Assembly: GCA_028693055.1 (NCBI GenBank)
Contig: JAQUWD010000026.1
Coordinates: forward strand, 1-49,402
Length of the DNA stretch: 49,402 bases
Direction of reading: 5' to 3'
From: Eubacteriales bacterium
GTDB taxonomy: Bacteria > Bacillota > Clostridia > Christensenellales > Aristaeellaceae
Positions within the stretch are counted from its first letter, which is position 1; every line of letters starts with the position of its first letter. A program made the position numbers and the translations under genes. The notes under the pieces are model-generated. The model worked only from the letters and a program-made list of their open reading frames with translations, was not told where the DNA came from and searched no databases. Shown here one piece after another: positions 27,044 through 36,517 of this stretch.

Positions 27044-27451
27044 ATGGCCTACGTCCCCGTACCCAAGGACTTAACCAAGGTCAAATCCAAGGTCATTTTC
27101 AACCTGACCAAACGACAAATCATCTGCTTCGGAAGCGGCGCGCTGTTCGGCGTTCCGCTTTTCTTTTTACTCCGCGATCCCATTGGCAGCACAGGCGCGG
27201 CAATGGTGATGATCTTCATCATGATGCCGTTCTTCCTGTTCGCCCTGTATGAAAAAAGCGGTCAGCCGCTGGAACAGGTGCTGCGCAACGTGATCGAAAC
27301 CCTGTTCCTGCGCCCTGAGCAGCGCCCCTATCAAACGGATAACTTGTACGCCGCGCTTATGCGGCAGAATCACATGGAGAAGGAGGTTCAAACGATTGTC
27401 CAAAAATCCCCCAAAGCGAAAGCTCACCCGCGAGGAAAAAACAAAAATTAA
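27044..27451 (+). CDS. PrgI-family conjugation membrane protein
   Basis: 135-residue PrgI-type protein (VirB3-like), a small inner-membrane part of Gram-positive type IV secretion systems. It starts MAYVPVPKDL, has two adjacent membrane helices (about 33-72) and the family's RPYQTDNLYAA segment near the C-terminus. ATG 27044 follows AAAGGAG. Its end overlaps the VirB4 start by 56 bases, indicating translational coupling. Confidence 0.9.
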   Translation: MAYVPVPKDLTKVKSKVIFNLTKRQIICFGSGALFGVPLFFLLRDPIGSTGAAMVMIFIMMPFFLFALYEKSGQPLEQVLRNVIETLFLRPEQRPYQTDNLYAALMRQNHMEKEVQTIVQKSPKAKAHPRGKNKN

Positions 27452-29782
27452 AGAGGTGATGCAGCAAGCCAAAAAGCAAGGCAAGCACCCCACCACTGCA
27501 CAGGAGACCATTCCATACAATCGCATCTGGCCGGATGGCATCTGCCTGTCAGATGGCAAGCTCTACACCAAAACGATGCAGTTTCAGGATGTGAATTATC
27601 TGCTTGCCCAGAACGAGGATAAGACCGCTATTTTCGACGGTTGGTGCGAGTTCCTTAATTTCTTTGATAACTCCGTCCACTTCCAGTTTTCTTTTCTGAA
27701 TCTGGCTGCCAGTGAGGAGAGCTTTGAGGAAAGCATCCTCATTCCTCCCAAGGCGGACGCTTTCAACGACGTTCGCGCCGAGTATGCGGAGATGCTTCGC
27801 AACCAGCTTTCCAAGGGAAATAATGGTCTGGTGAAAACGAAATATCTGACCTTTGGCATTGAGGAAAAGAATCTGAAAATCGCCAAGCCGCGTCTGGAAC
27901 GCATCGAAACCGATCTGCTGAATAACTTCAAGCGGTTGGGCGTGTCAGCGGAGAGCTTGGATGGCAAGGAACGCCTGCACCTGATGCACTCCATCTTCCA
28001 CATGGACGATCAGCAGCGGTTTGACTTTGATTGGGGTTGGTTGCCCCTGTCAGGGCTTTCCACCAAGGACTTCATTGCGCCTACGGCTTTTGAGTTCAAG
28101 GAAAGCCGCCGCTTCCGCATGGGCGGCAAGCTGGCCTCTGCCAGCTTCCTGCAAATCCTTGCTCCCGAACTCAATGACCGTATGCTCGCAGACTTCCTTT
28201 CCATCGAATCCAGCCTGATTGTCACCATGCACATCCAGTCCATTGACCAAGGCGCGGCCATTAAGCAGGTCAAACGGAAGATTACCGATTTGGATAAAAA
28301 CAAGATGGATGAGCAGAAGAAAGCGGTTCGCGCGGGATATGACATGGACATCTTGCCGTCTGACCTCGCCACTTACGGCAATGAAGCAAAGAAGCTCCTG
28401 CAAGACCTGCAAAGCCACAACGAGCGCATGTTCCTACTCACCTTCCTTGTGCTCAACACCGCCGACACCAAGCAGAAGCTGGAAAACAACGTCTTTCAGG
28501 CGCAGAGTATTGCGCAGAAATACAACTGTGCGCTAGAACGATTGGACTTTCAGCAGGAAAAGGCGTTGGTTTCGTCTCTACCGCTGGGCTATAACCAAAT
28601 CAAGATTCAACGCGGGCTGACGACCAGCTCCACGGCCATCTTCGTGCCGTTTACCACGCAGGAGCTTTTCCAGCTTGCGGGTGAGCCGCTGTACTACGGT
28701 CTGAACGCGCTTTCCAACAATCTGATTATGGTGGATCGCAAGCGTCTCAAGAATCCAAACGGCTTGATTCTTGGCACTCCCGGCAGCGGCAAATCCTTCA
28801 GCGCCAAGCGCGAGATCGCCAATGTGTTCCTGGTCACCGATGATGACATCGTCATTTGCGACCCTGAAAGCGAATATTTCCCGCTGGTGCGGCGCTTTCA
28901 CGGACAGGTCATCAAAATCTCGCCCACCTCAGGAGATTATATCAATCCCATGGATATCAACCTCAACTACAGCGACGATGAAAACCCGCTTTCTCTCAAA
29001 TCAGATTTCATCCTTTCGCTTTGTGAGCTGATCGTGGGTGGGCGTGACGGCTTGCAGCCCGTTGAAAAAACGGTGATTGACCGCGCTGTACGACTGGTGT
29101 ATCGCCAGTACCTTGCCGACCCCAAGCCGGAGAATGTGCCGATTCTCGGCGACTTGTACAATGCGCTGCTTCAGCAGGATGAGAAGGAGGCTCATCATAT
29201 CGCTACTGCCCTAGAAATCTACGTTAGTGGCTCGCTCAACGTCTTTAATCATCGTACCAACGTGGATATTAGCAATCGCCTTGTTTGTTATGATATTAAG
29301 GATTTGGGCAAGCAACTCAAGAAAATCGGCATGTTGATTGTTCAGGATCAGGTGTGGGGGCGCGTAACCGCAAACCGTGCCGAGGGAAAGGCGACCCGAT
29401 ACTATGTCGATGAATTCCACATGCTGCTGAAAGAAGAACAAACGGCAGCGTAGAAATCTGGAAACGCTTCTGAAAATGGGGCGGCATCCCCACGGGCATT
29501 ACGCAAAACGTGAAGGATTTGCTGGCGTCCCGCGAAATCGCCAACATCTTTGAGAACAGCGACTTTGTGTACATGCTCAATCAGGCAGGCGGCGATCGAG
29601 AAATCCTTGCCAAACAACTGAATATCTCGCCTCATCAGCTGTCCTACGTCACCCAATCAGGGGAAGGCGAAGGGCTGCTTTTTTATGGCAACGTGATTCT
29701 GCCCTTTGTGGACAGGTTCCCGAAAAACACGGAGCTTTACCGCTACATGACGACGAAATTGTCCGAGGTGAGCGCGCAATGA
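27396..29782 (+). pseudogene. VirB4-like conjugation ATPase, broken near the C-terminus
   Basis: Transfer ATPase of the VirB4/TraE type. TTG start at 27396 after AGAAGGAGG. Walker A GTPGSGKS is near residue 460 and Walker B YYVDEFHMLL near 668. The frame ends at EEQTAA with TAG (29451-29453). The natural protein resumes in another frame as EIWKRF, meets TGA at 29471-29473, and continues as KWGGIPTGITQNVKDLL to a normal stop at 29782. So there is one frameshift and one nonsense codon. If the ancestor read GCGTACAGCGTA here, a 7-base slip between GCGTA repeats explains the first, and CGA to TGA the second. The ATPase core is intact but the C-terminal lobe is lost. Confidence 0.85.
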
Positions 29783-29970
29783 TTTGGATTGGAATCGGCA
29801 TTGGTTTCCTGTTTTGCTTTCTATTGTGGCTGTTTGCGAGCATGTGCCGAATTGGCGCGCTGTCCGATGCGCGGATGGACGAGGCTTTTCGGCGTTATAT
29901 GCTTGAGCAAGAGCACGGTATGCAAGGTGACATCCCGCCGAAGGAGGACTGCACCAATGCAGGAAGATAA
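29779..29970 (+). CDS. Small membrane protein of the transfer operon
   Basis: 63 residues with one N-terminal membrane helix (about 2-24) and a charged tail (EAFRRYMLEQEH). Its ATG overlaps the VirB4 TGA, and its end overlaps the next start by 14 bases. Such a small protein is usual at this place in Tn4451-like elements. No function is known to me. Confidence 0.7.
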   Translation: MIWIGIGIGFLFCFLLWLFASMCRIGALSDARMDEAFRRYMLEQEHGMQGDIPPKEDCTNAGR

Positions 29971-31483
29971 CCCTAGAAGCCGTCTGCACTTTTCGGACGA
30001 GGACACGCTAGAGAAAACGGGGCAAAAGGCTAAACGACCCTCGGCAAAGCTGCACCGTGATACAGCTGATTTTGTGGATACGGCGCAGCAAGCACCGCCT
30101 AATCCCATGACACGCTCTCGTTTTCATCCAGCCCCTGACGAGCAAAGCGACCCGTCCATAGTCAACACGCAACCCACAGAGAAGCACGCTAACGATAAGT
30201 TGAGCAAGCTCCGGCACAAGGCAGACAGAGCAAACAACCAGCTGGAAAAAGCGCAATCCAAGCTGCCTAAGCAAAAGCGGATTGCCATTGCCCGTGCCAC
30301 CGATGTAGCCACAGGCAAAACTGCCGTCAGACTTCGCTTCGATGAAAAAACCAAACCGCCCTCCAAACTTAACCATGAGGGGATTCCTTCTATCGGTGCG
30401 GAGATTCATCGCCAAATTGACAAAAACGAGGATGACAACAGCGGCGTGAAAGCGGCGCACAGCACAGAAAAGAATGCTGAGAAAGGAGCTCGCCTTGCCA
30501 GCAACTCCTATCGCGCTGGAAAGCTAAAAGCCTATCGTCATGCGGAAAAAGCGGAGCAAGCGCTAGACAAAGCCAACGTTCATGTGCTGTATCAGGAAAG
30601 TCGGCTGTCCAGCAATCCCGTTTCCCGATGGCAGCAGAAGCGCACAATCCGCAAAGGTTATGCAGCTGCAAAGGCGGTTGGCAGCCAAACCACAGGTACG
30701 CTGAACGTTGTAGTGTTGTTTAGCGACATTCGGATCAATACAACCACCTTGCCCAAGGGCGTGGAGCGCTACGAGCTTCGCCATAGAGACGACGATTGGG
30801 GCGAACCCTGCGAGCTTGCCCGAAATATTGTTGTCAACCATTATGGAACGCTGCTGACTACCGAACCTATTCAACTGCCGCCGGATGGACGTATCTATTT
30901 TGATTCGGATGCTTTGAATTTGCTGGGTGATGGACTGAAGCTTGACGGTTTTCTGCAAAAGCATCCGATAGCCGAAAAAACCGTCTTGGAGGTAACGGTA
31001 CCCCTGCCAGAGGAACGAGCGCTATTCTATTCGGATAGTGCAAAGGACGAGCAGCGTGGGTCTATTGGTCATGTACGGGGTGATTTCGGCAAAAGTGGCA
31101 AGGAATTTTGGACGACATGGCATCCCCATCAGCAGAAGCTCAATCAAGAGCCATTTCGCACAGAGCTAGATGGGGTTGTAAACTGGCTTCGTCAGGAAAG
31201 CGGTCCACTGAACAGCTTGCAGACGATGAAAACCTATTGCAACCGCATGGGTGGAAATGCCCTGCTGGACGATTCGCAAAGCTATGGCTTCAAAGTAGAA
31301 ACGCCAAAGTATGATTACAGGGTGAGATGTACGCCTTTGCCCGGGAACTACCAATTCTACCTATCCCCGGACGATACCGAGCTGCACGAGCTGGCGATCT
31401 CCGTTATCAAAAAACTGAATACCATCAGCAATAGGGAGTTTGCCGCGCTGGACTTTGAACCCGACAACATGAAAGGACGGTGA
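29957..31483 (+). CDS. Fusion of CD1107-like N-terminus with LPD28-type protein
   Basis: 508-residue open frame from ATG 29957 (AGGAGG nine bases upstream). Residues 1-245 are the charged N-terminal region of the CD1107-like transfer hydrolase (DKLSKLRHKADRANNQLEKA, KAYRHAEKAEQALDKANV, then SNPVSRWQQKRTIRKGYAAAK). Its membrane helix and CHAP/lysozyme domains are absent. From about residue 250 the frame becomes an LPD28-like domain (VLFSDIRINTTTLPKGVERYELR, with VVNHYGTLL). A second domain follows that is common in these elements (PEERALFYSDS, EFWTTWHPHQQKL). The two parts normally belong to separate genes, so an in-frame deletion is likely. Confidence 0.75.
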   Translation: MQEDNPRSRLHFSDEDTLEKTGQKAKRPSAKLHRDTADFVDTAQQAPPNPMTRSRFHPAPDEQSDPSIVNTQPTEKHANDKLSKLRHKADRANNQLEKAQSKLPKQKRIAIARATDVATGKTAVRLRFDEKTKPPSKLNHEGIPSIGAEIHRQIDKNEDDNSGVKAAHSTEKNAEKGARLASNSYRAGKLKAYRHAEKAEQALDKANVHVLYQESRLSSNPVSRWQQKRTIRKGYAAAKAVGSQTTGTLNVVVLFSDIRINTTTLPKGVERYELRHRDDDWGEPCELARNIVVNHYGTLLTTEPIQLPPDGRIYFDSDALNLLGDGLKLDGFLQKHPIAEKTVLEVTVPLPEERALFYSDSAKDEQRGSIGHVRGDFGKSGKEFWTTWHPHQQKLNQEPFRTELDGVVNWLRQESGPLNSLQTMKTYCNRMGGNALLDDSQSYGFKVETPKYDYRVRCTPLPGNYQFYLSPDDTELHELAISVIKKLNTISNREFAALDFEPDNMKGR

Positions 31484-31488
31484 ACTCA

Positions 31489-31545
31489 ATGCCCACTACC
31501 AATGTCGCTGCCTATGACTACTTTCAATTTCCAGTACCAAAAGTG
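31489..31545 (+). pseudogene. Start of a conjugative-element gene, truncated
   Basis: An ATG at 31489, six bases after the previous stop, opens about 18 plausible codons (TNVAAYDYFQFPVPK). This is typical of a small protein following the LPD28 gene in such elements. The sequence then turns into the antisense of a sensor-protein fragment. Confidence 0.45.
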
Positions 31546-32020
31546 CAGTGTGATCGGCAGCGATTGGCAGACGTACAGGTGCTGATTGCCATGAAGACAC
31601 CAAAAAGCCGTTGCAATAGAGCCGGTAGATTTCTCGTTCCGTCGGTAACTGCGCAATCAGAGCAATGCCCGAAGGAACGTCCGTCAGTTTGAGGGAATAG
31701 CTTGCAATCGTTGCTTCCTGCAAATCATAAAGCTGCGAGATTTGAGCAGGCATTGAAACACTGGTTGGACTGGTGGGAAGGAAATGGCTCCCGCTTTCAA
31801 TCAAAGCATCTGGATTATATATCCAGTTTCCGTTCAGCGGAAGAAATGCGTTTTCTTGAAAATCGACACCCTTCAACGACAGCTCTCCGTGGAGAATAGG
31901 CGATAATTCAGGATGCATGCCATAGGTTCGGCTTTCACGAACCAAAACGCAGAGAATCAAGGTGAGCAACAGAATCAGTGTTGAAAAGCCTACTTGGTAA
32001 AAACGTTTTGATCGCTTCAT
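31545..32020 (-). pseudogene. 7TMR-DISM-type sensor protein, N-terminal fragment
   Basis: About 158 residues from ATG 32020 (AAGGAG upstream). A membrane anchor at 11-28 (FSTLILLLTLILCVLV) leads to an extracellular domain with GNWIYNPDALI and later YRLYCNGFL, resembling the sensing domain of 7TMR-DISM histidine kinases or cyclases. The membrane bundle and any catalytic domain are missing. The break lies near 31540, where the plus-strand element gene begins. It is divergent from the binding-protein gene at 32178. Confidence 0.6.
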
Positions 32021-32050
32021 GTTTTATTCTCCTTGCGGCTCGATAGAGCC

Positions 32051-32078
32051 ATTATACAACCAAAAAGAAAAGTTTCAA
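32051..32078 (-). promoter_or_regulatory. Promoter of the sensor-protein fragment
   Basis: Minus strand: -35 TTGAAA (plus 32073-32078), a 16-base spacer, -10 TATAAT (32051-32056), about 30 bases before the start codon at 32020. Confidence 0.65.
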
Positions 32079-32177
32079 GTTTTGAATGAGAATGTACAAT
32101 CATTACCGCTTTTTTACCGTTTCATCTGTTAGGCTATATATAGTAAAGGACGAGAGTCCAAAAATAGGAGGTATTTC

Positions 32178-33713
32178 ATGAAACGTATCGTTGCTTTGGC
32201 GGTAACCCTTATCATGGTGCTTGCAATGACTTCGGCATACGCGCAGGTGGACGCATTCAACGTATACTGTGTAGCGACCGGAAAAACAGTTGAGGAATTC
32301 AATGCGGATCCGATTGCCGCGATGATTCAGGAGCAAACAGGCTATATGGTGAAGTATGATCAAGCTCCGGCCGACGCGAATGACGCGATGACTGCTATCA
32401 CAAACATTTTCATGTCCCGTAGCGACTATCAGGCCATTGTGGTCAACAAGAATCAATTCTACTCCCTTCTTGCGATGGATGCGCTTAAAGATCTGACTCC
32501 GTTCATCGAAACAACAACCAACATGAAGGAAGTCATAGGCGCTTTCGGCTTTGAAACCGCCAGCGTAGACGGCAAGATTTATGGCATTCCTCAAAAGGAT
32601 GCAAAAAAAGCCACGAATATGGGCATTGCTTTCCGTCAGGATTGGCTGGAGGAATACAACGCTGCCAACCCCAATGCTAGCATTCCCGTTCCCTCCGAGG
32701 AGAATGCCTACACCATGAGCTTGAGTAACTTTAGGACGATGCTTGCCTATTTCAAGGAAAAGGTTCCTCAGGGCGGCAGCGCGTTCCATGTGGATATGAA
32801 TGGCGTGATGCAGGAAAGCATTCTCCCCGCCTTCGGTATTCATCAGGAATGGAGCGAGGTAGACGGCAAACTGGTCTACTTTGTCAATCATCCGAACTTT
32901 GAAGCCTATCTAACGTTCATGGAATCATTGTTTGATGAAGGTTTGATGACCTATCAGGCCACGGCGGATAACGACGGTGTCGTCAAGATGTTGCAAGCCC
33001 AGCTGCTCGGAGCTGGCAAGGTGTTCCACTGGAATGCTGCGGCGATTGAAAAGACCGACGCGCACGAACTTGACGATACAATCGGCTATATCGGCGTTTT
33101 GGTAGCAGACGAGGATTTTGGCGATCTGAGCAAGGTGCGTCAGTTTGCAAACGAAGGATACAGTCTGTATACCGTGGTGCCTAAGTACGCATCTGACGAA
33201 CAGACGGCTGCTGTTATTGATTGGGCTGACAAGAAGCTGAACGCTGATTTCTTTCTCTCTATGGTCATGGGCAAGGAAGGCGAAACCTACACGATGGAAG
33301 ACGGAAAGTATTATCCTATCCTTCCCGCCTTTGACGAGCAGAAGGGTATTGCCGATAAGTTTATGAACGGTACTCGCGAGGAAGATTACGCGAACTATTG
33401 GCTTTGCCGCACTCGCAAGACCCAGGCGCAGGATAAGATGTTCAGCCGTACGAATTTCATGGCTGATGAAGCGGGCGTTAAGTCTCCGATTTCCGTCATG
33501 TCGCCTAACACGGTTTTCGACACCTATTTCTCCGGCGCGGCATCTGAAGTGAGAACCGCTCTGATCACCAGCATGTTCTCCTCGGATGGGCGAATGGCGC
33601 TCAAAGATATTCAGGCAATCTGGTCAGCAAACAGCGGTGTCGAAATTGATACGGCTGTCAACGAATGGTACACCGCATGGTCTGGTAAAGACACCTTTAA
33701 TACGGTGAAGTAA
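32178..33713 (+). CDS. Sugar ABC transporter solute-binding protein
   Basis: 511-residue extracellular solute-binding protein of an LplABC-type carbohydrate importer. The signal peptide is MKRIVALAVTLIMVLAMTSAYA, ending before QVDAF; no lipobox cysteine, so it may be released or retained by another means. The large binding domain is uninterrupted. ATG 32178 follows AGGAGG. It is the first gene of an intact three-gene importer, separated from the permeases by a strong terminator hairpin. Substrate unknown; this family often binds oligosaccharides or uronates. Confidence 0.9.
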   Translation: MKRIVALAVTLIMVLAMTSAYAQVDAFNVYCVATGKTVEEFNADPIAAMIQEQTGYMVKYDQAPADANDAMTAITNIFMSRSDYQAIVVNKNQFYSLLAMDALKDLTPFIETTTNMKEVIGAFGFETASVDGKIYGIPQKDAKKATNMGIAFRQDWLEEYNAANPNASIPVPSEENAYTMSLSNFRTMLAYFKEKVPQGGSAFHVDMNGVMQESILPAFGIHQEWSEVDGKLVYFVNHPNFEAYLTFMESLFDEGLMTYQATADNDGVVKMLQAQLLGAGKVFHWNAAAIEKTDAHELDDTIGYIGVLVADEDFGDLSKVRQFANEGYSLYTVVPKYASDEQTAAVIDWADKKLNADFFLSMVMGKEGETYTMEDGKYYPILPAFDEQKGIADKFMNGTREEDYANYWLCRTRKTQAQDKMFSRTNFMADEAGVKSPISVMSPNTVFDTYFSGAASEVRTALITSMFSSDGRMALKDIQAIWSANSGVEIDTAVNEWYTAWSGKDTFNTVK

Positions 33714-33730
33714 CGGTGCCCGAACAGGGC

Positions 33731-33761
33731 GGGGCGCTTGGATGCAAGCGCCCCTTTTTTT
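33731..33761 (+). terminator. Intrinsic terminator between binding-protein and permease genes
   Basis: Perfect ten-base stem GGGGCGCTTG / CAAGCGCCCC with loop GATG, followed by seven T. As an intra-operon terminator it would let only part of transcription reach the permeases. Confidence 0.9.
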
Positions 33762-33779
33762 GAAAAGGAGGTATGCCGT

Positions 33780-34739
33780 TTGCGTCGTTCCTTTACGTTA
33801 AAATGCGCTTGCTTAGCGGAACAGCTAAGAAAATATGGGAACTTGTTTCCTTTTTACGTACCAGCCGTTTTGTTCGCCCTTGTTTTCGCCTATATCCCTA
33901 TGCTTGGTCTCGTAATGGCATTTAAGGAAAATCCCAACCTGTTGGGCGCGCCTACCGCGATACAGGGCATTTTAGACGCCAAATGGGTTGGTTTGAAGCA
34001 TTTTGAAACGATTTTTCGTAACCCGCAGTTTTTGAATGCCTTCTCCAATACACTCATCATTAGTTTTCTCAAAATCGCCATTATTTTCCCTTTGCCCATT
34101 GCGTTGGCCATCGTTATGAGCGAAATGCGCAACCGGGTTCTGAAACGGGGATTACAGATATCCATGTACCTTCCCTATTTTTTATCATGGGCAATTATCG
34201 GCGGTGTTTTCACGGCGATTCTCAACAAAAACACAGGCATGGTAAACAATTTTGCTGATTTGCTGGGCTTTTCCCGCATGGAATATGTTGCAAACAACGA
34301 TACCTTCCGCGGTTTGCTCGTCCTCACACAGGCGTGGAAAGATTTGGGCTGGAGTACGATTACATACCTAGCCGCTATTACTGCCCTTGATCCCGGCCTT
34401 GAGGAAGCGGCGAAAATGGACGGCGCGTCAAAATGGCAGCAAATTCGACACGTGGTGCTTCCCGGTATTCTGCCGACGGTGGCGGTAATGTTCATTTTGC
34501 GAATTGGCTACATCATGGACGCGGGGTTTGAACAGGTATTCGTTTTCTATTCTCCCTTTGTGCAGCAGAATGGAGACATCCTTGGCATGTATACCTATCG
34601 CTTGATTCGCCAAGCAGCACTTGTGCCACAGTATTCCCTGTCTACTGCGATTGGACTTTTCAATTCCGCTGTCGCACTGATTCTCGTGCTTGCAGGAAAC
34701 GCAATTTCCCGAAAACTGTTTGATCGTGGTATTTGGTGA
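33780..34739 (+). CDS. LplB-type sugar ABC permease
   Basis: 319-residue inner-membrane permease with six helices. The cytoplasmic EAA loop, which binds the ATPase, reads EEAAKMDGASKWQQIRHVVLP near residues 215-235. AKWVGLKHFETIF after the first helix is typical of the LplB group. I chose TTG 33780, nine bases after AAGGAGG; the in-frame codons upstream lie in the terminator. Complete. No ATPase gene is present here, which is usual for this transporter group (a shared MsmX-like ATPase). Confidence 0.88.
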   Translation: MRRSFTLKCACLAEQLRKYGNLFPFYVPAVLFALVFAYIPMLGLVMAFKENPNLLGAPTAIQGILDAKWVGLKHFETIFRNPQFLNAFSNTLIISFLKIAIIFPLPIALAIVMSEMRNRVLKRGLQISMYLPYFLSWAIIGGVFTAILNKNTGMVNNFADLLGFSRMEYVANNDTFRGLLVLTQAWKDLGWSTITYLAAITALDPGLEEAAKMDGASKWQQIRHVVLPGILPTVAVMFILRIGYIMDAGFEQVFVFYSPFVQQNGDILGMYTYRLIRQAALVPQYSLSTAIGLFNSAVALILVLAGNAISRKLFDRGIW

Positions 34740-34755
34740 AAGGAGGATTCGATTC

Positions 34756-35943
34756 ATGAGTACACAACGAATGACCGTTTTCAAACCGCATACAAGCAGC
34801 TACCGTTTTCTGATGTTGGGAGGATACGTCGTTGCTCTGGCGCTTTCTGTGATGCGCGTTGCATACGTATCGTGGACTCCTTCTCAACGTGGAACGCTGC
34901 AAATGGGTATGAATCTATTGTGGATTGCTTTTTGGCTTGAAGAGACAGTACGGTTGATCAGAATGAATCGCGCCCAGCAAAAGCGATTCTTGTTGTTTCA
35001 CAAATGCGAGGGACTGTTCTTGTTGGCATCGATTCCCTGTATGGTTCTTGACTTTCCGTGGGTTCTGCTTTTGAAAATGCCTTACTGCTTTAGTCTGTTT
35101 GACGACGAGAAGGTTTTTCAGAAGCTAGCGAATGGCGTGGTCATTGTGCTGATTTTACTGTTCGTACTCCCATTTTTGCACGTGATTGCGGTTGCATTTT
35201 CTGGCCCTTCCGCGATTGTAAATATTTGGCCCGTTGACTTCGATCTCTTTTCGCTTACCTATGTGCTTGGTGATTCCGCATTTTTCAGAGCTATTTTGAA
35301 CTCCGTGCTCATTACAGCTATAGGTACGTTGATTTCGGTTTTCGCGATGACCATGGCTGCGTATCCTCTTTCCAAAAAAGAAATGCCATTTCGCAGAACG
35401 ATGATGGTTTTCTTCTTGATTGTGATGCTGTTTAACGGCGGCATGGCTCCTAATATTCTGCTTATGAACAGCTTAGGCTTGAACGATACTTTGTGGAGCT
35501 TGATTTTCCCCTCCGTTGTGATGGTATTTCATTTACTACTCATCAAGGGCTTTTTTGAAGACGTTCCGGCAGAGCTAGAAGAATCAGCAAAGCTGGACGG
35601 TGCGGGAAACTATACGATTCTATTTCGTATTATTGTTCCGGTGGCCGCCCCGATGATCGCAACGGTTATCTTTTTTACAGCCATTTCATTTTGGAACAAC
35701 ATCAATAATTCGATTCTCTATATTACCAGTAATCAGGCGATTTACCCTCTCCCGATGTATATCAAGAATTTTTTAAGTATGAATCCGGTGGATATTGCTT
35801 CTAATAATCCTACCCTTCTTAGCTACTGGAACAATGTCAAGATGAGCTACATTTTGATTTCAATCCTACCTGTTCTGCTCTGTTACCCAATAATTTTCCG
35901 ATATCTCAAAAATGGCGTTGCCATGGGCGCAGTGAAAGGATGA
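34756..35943 (+). CDS. YtcP/LplC-type sugar ABC permease with N-terminal membrane extension
   Basis: 395-residue permease. From about residue 112 (FDDEKVFQKLANGVV) it is a standard YtcP/LplC protein with six helices, LPFLHVIAVAFS, the EAA loop EESAKLDGAGNYTILFRIIVP and the C-terminal NGVAMGAVKG. Before that lie about 110 extra residues with three hydrophobic helices (about 17-39, 50-66, 84-108) and a charged linker (EETVRLIRMNRAQQKRF). This extension resembles the first helices of an ion-channel-type protein, not a permease. ATG 34756 follows AGGAGG. It could be a genuine fusion or an in-frame join like others in this window. Confidence 0.85.
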   Translation: MSTQRMTVFKPHTSSYRFLMLGGYVVALALSVMRVAYVSWTPSQRGTLQMGMNLLWIAFWLEETVRLIRMNRAQQKRFLLFHKCEGLFLLASIPCMVLDFPWVLLLKMPYCFSLFDDEKVFQKLANGVVIVLILLFVLPFLHVIAVAFSGPSAIVNIWPVDFDLFSLTYVLGDSAFFRAILNSVLITAIGTLISVFAMTMAAYPLSKKEMPFRRTMMVFFLIVMLFNGGMAPNILLMNSLGLNDTLWSLIFPSVVMVFHLLLIKGFFEDVPAELEESAKLDGAGNYTILFRIIVPVAAPMIATVIFFTAISFWNNINNSILYITSNQAIYPLPMYIKNFLSMNPVDIASNNPTLLSYWNNVKMSYILISILPVLLCYPIIFRYLKNGVAMGAVKG

Positions 35944-35947
35944 CGTG

Positions 35948-36490
35948 ATGCAAACCCTGCATGTGGATATTGCTGTAATCGGAGGAAGTCTGGGAGGTAC
36001 GCAGGCGGCTTTGGCCGCGTGCCGAATGGGGCAAACCGTTTACCTTTGCGAAGCGACCGATTGGATTGGCGGGCAAATGACCTCCCAAGCGGTTCCGCCC
36101 GATGAACACCCATGGATAGAACAACAGGGTGCTCCTAAAAGCTATTTGGAGTATCGCAAGGCTGTCCGGCGGGACTATCAGGAGATGACGGATGCCTCTC
36201 CCTTACTGAAACAACAGACGGTCTTTTGCCCTGGAAACAGCTGGGTCAGTCGTTTGGCGCATGATCCGCGAATTGCCTATAAGCTTCTCTTCGGCTTGCT
36301 TCAGCCCTCTTTGGATAAGCAAAGACTCAAGCTTGCGTATCATACGGTGTGCGTGCGAGCTGAGATGCAGAGTGACCGAATCGATTCCGTAATTGTTCGC
36401 AATGAAGAGAGCAAAGAAGAAACCAGAATCGTTGCGAAATACTATTTGGACGCAACCGACTGCGGGGATCTTCTGCCGCTAACAGGAATC
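35948..36490 (+). pseudogene. FAD-dependent oxidoreductase, N-terminal fragment
   Basis: About 180 residues of an FAD-dependent oxidoreductase of the type found in carbohydrate clusters. The dinucleotide-binding GGSLGGTQAALAACRMG comes after a beta strand, and GGQMTSQAVPPDEH is the family's conserved second region. It ends at YLDATDCGDLLPLTG, where the family continues for another 250 or more residues. The following sequence belongs to a TnpW-like gene with its own ribosome-binding site. ATG 35948 follows AAAGGA and the preceding permease stop, so it is the last gene of the transporter operon. Confidence 0.8.
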
Positions 36491-36517
36491 ATTACAAACA
36501 AAGGAGGAGGCGTGTCA

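Noticed and set aside
33731-33761. Terminator between binding-protein and permease genes taken as the end of the operon
   Set aside because: The permeases follow at once with good ribosome-binding sites and no promoter of their own visible. A partial terminator or attenuator is the usual arrangement in such operons.
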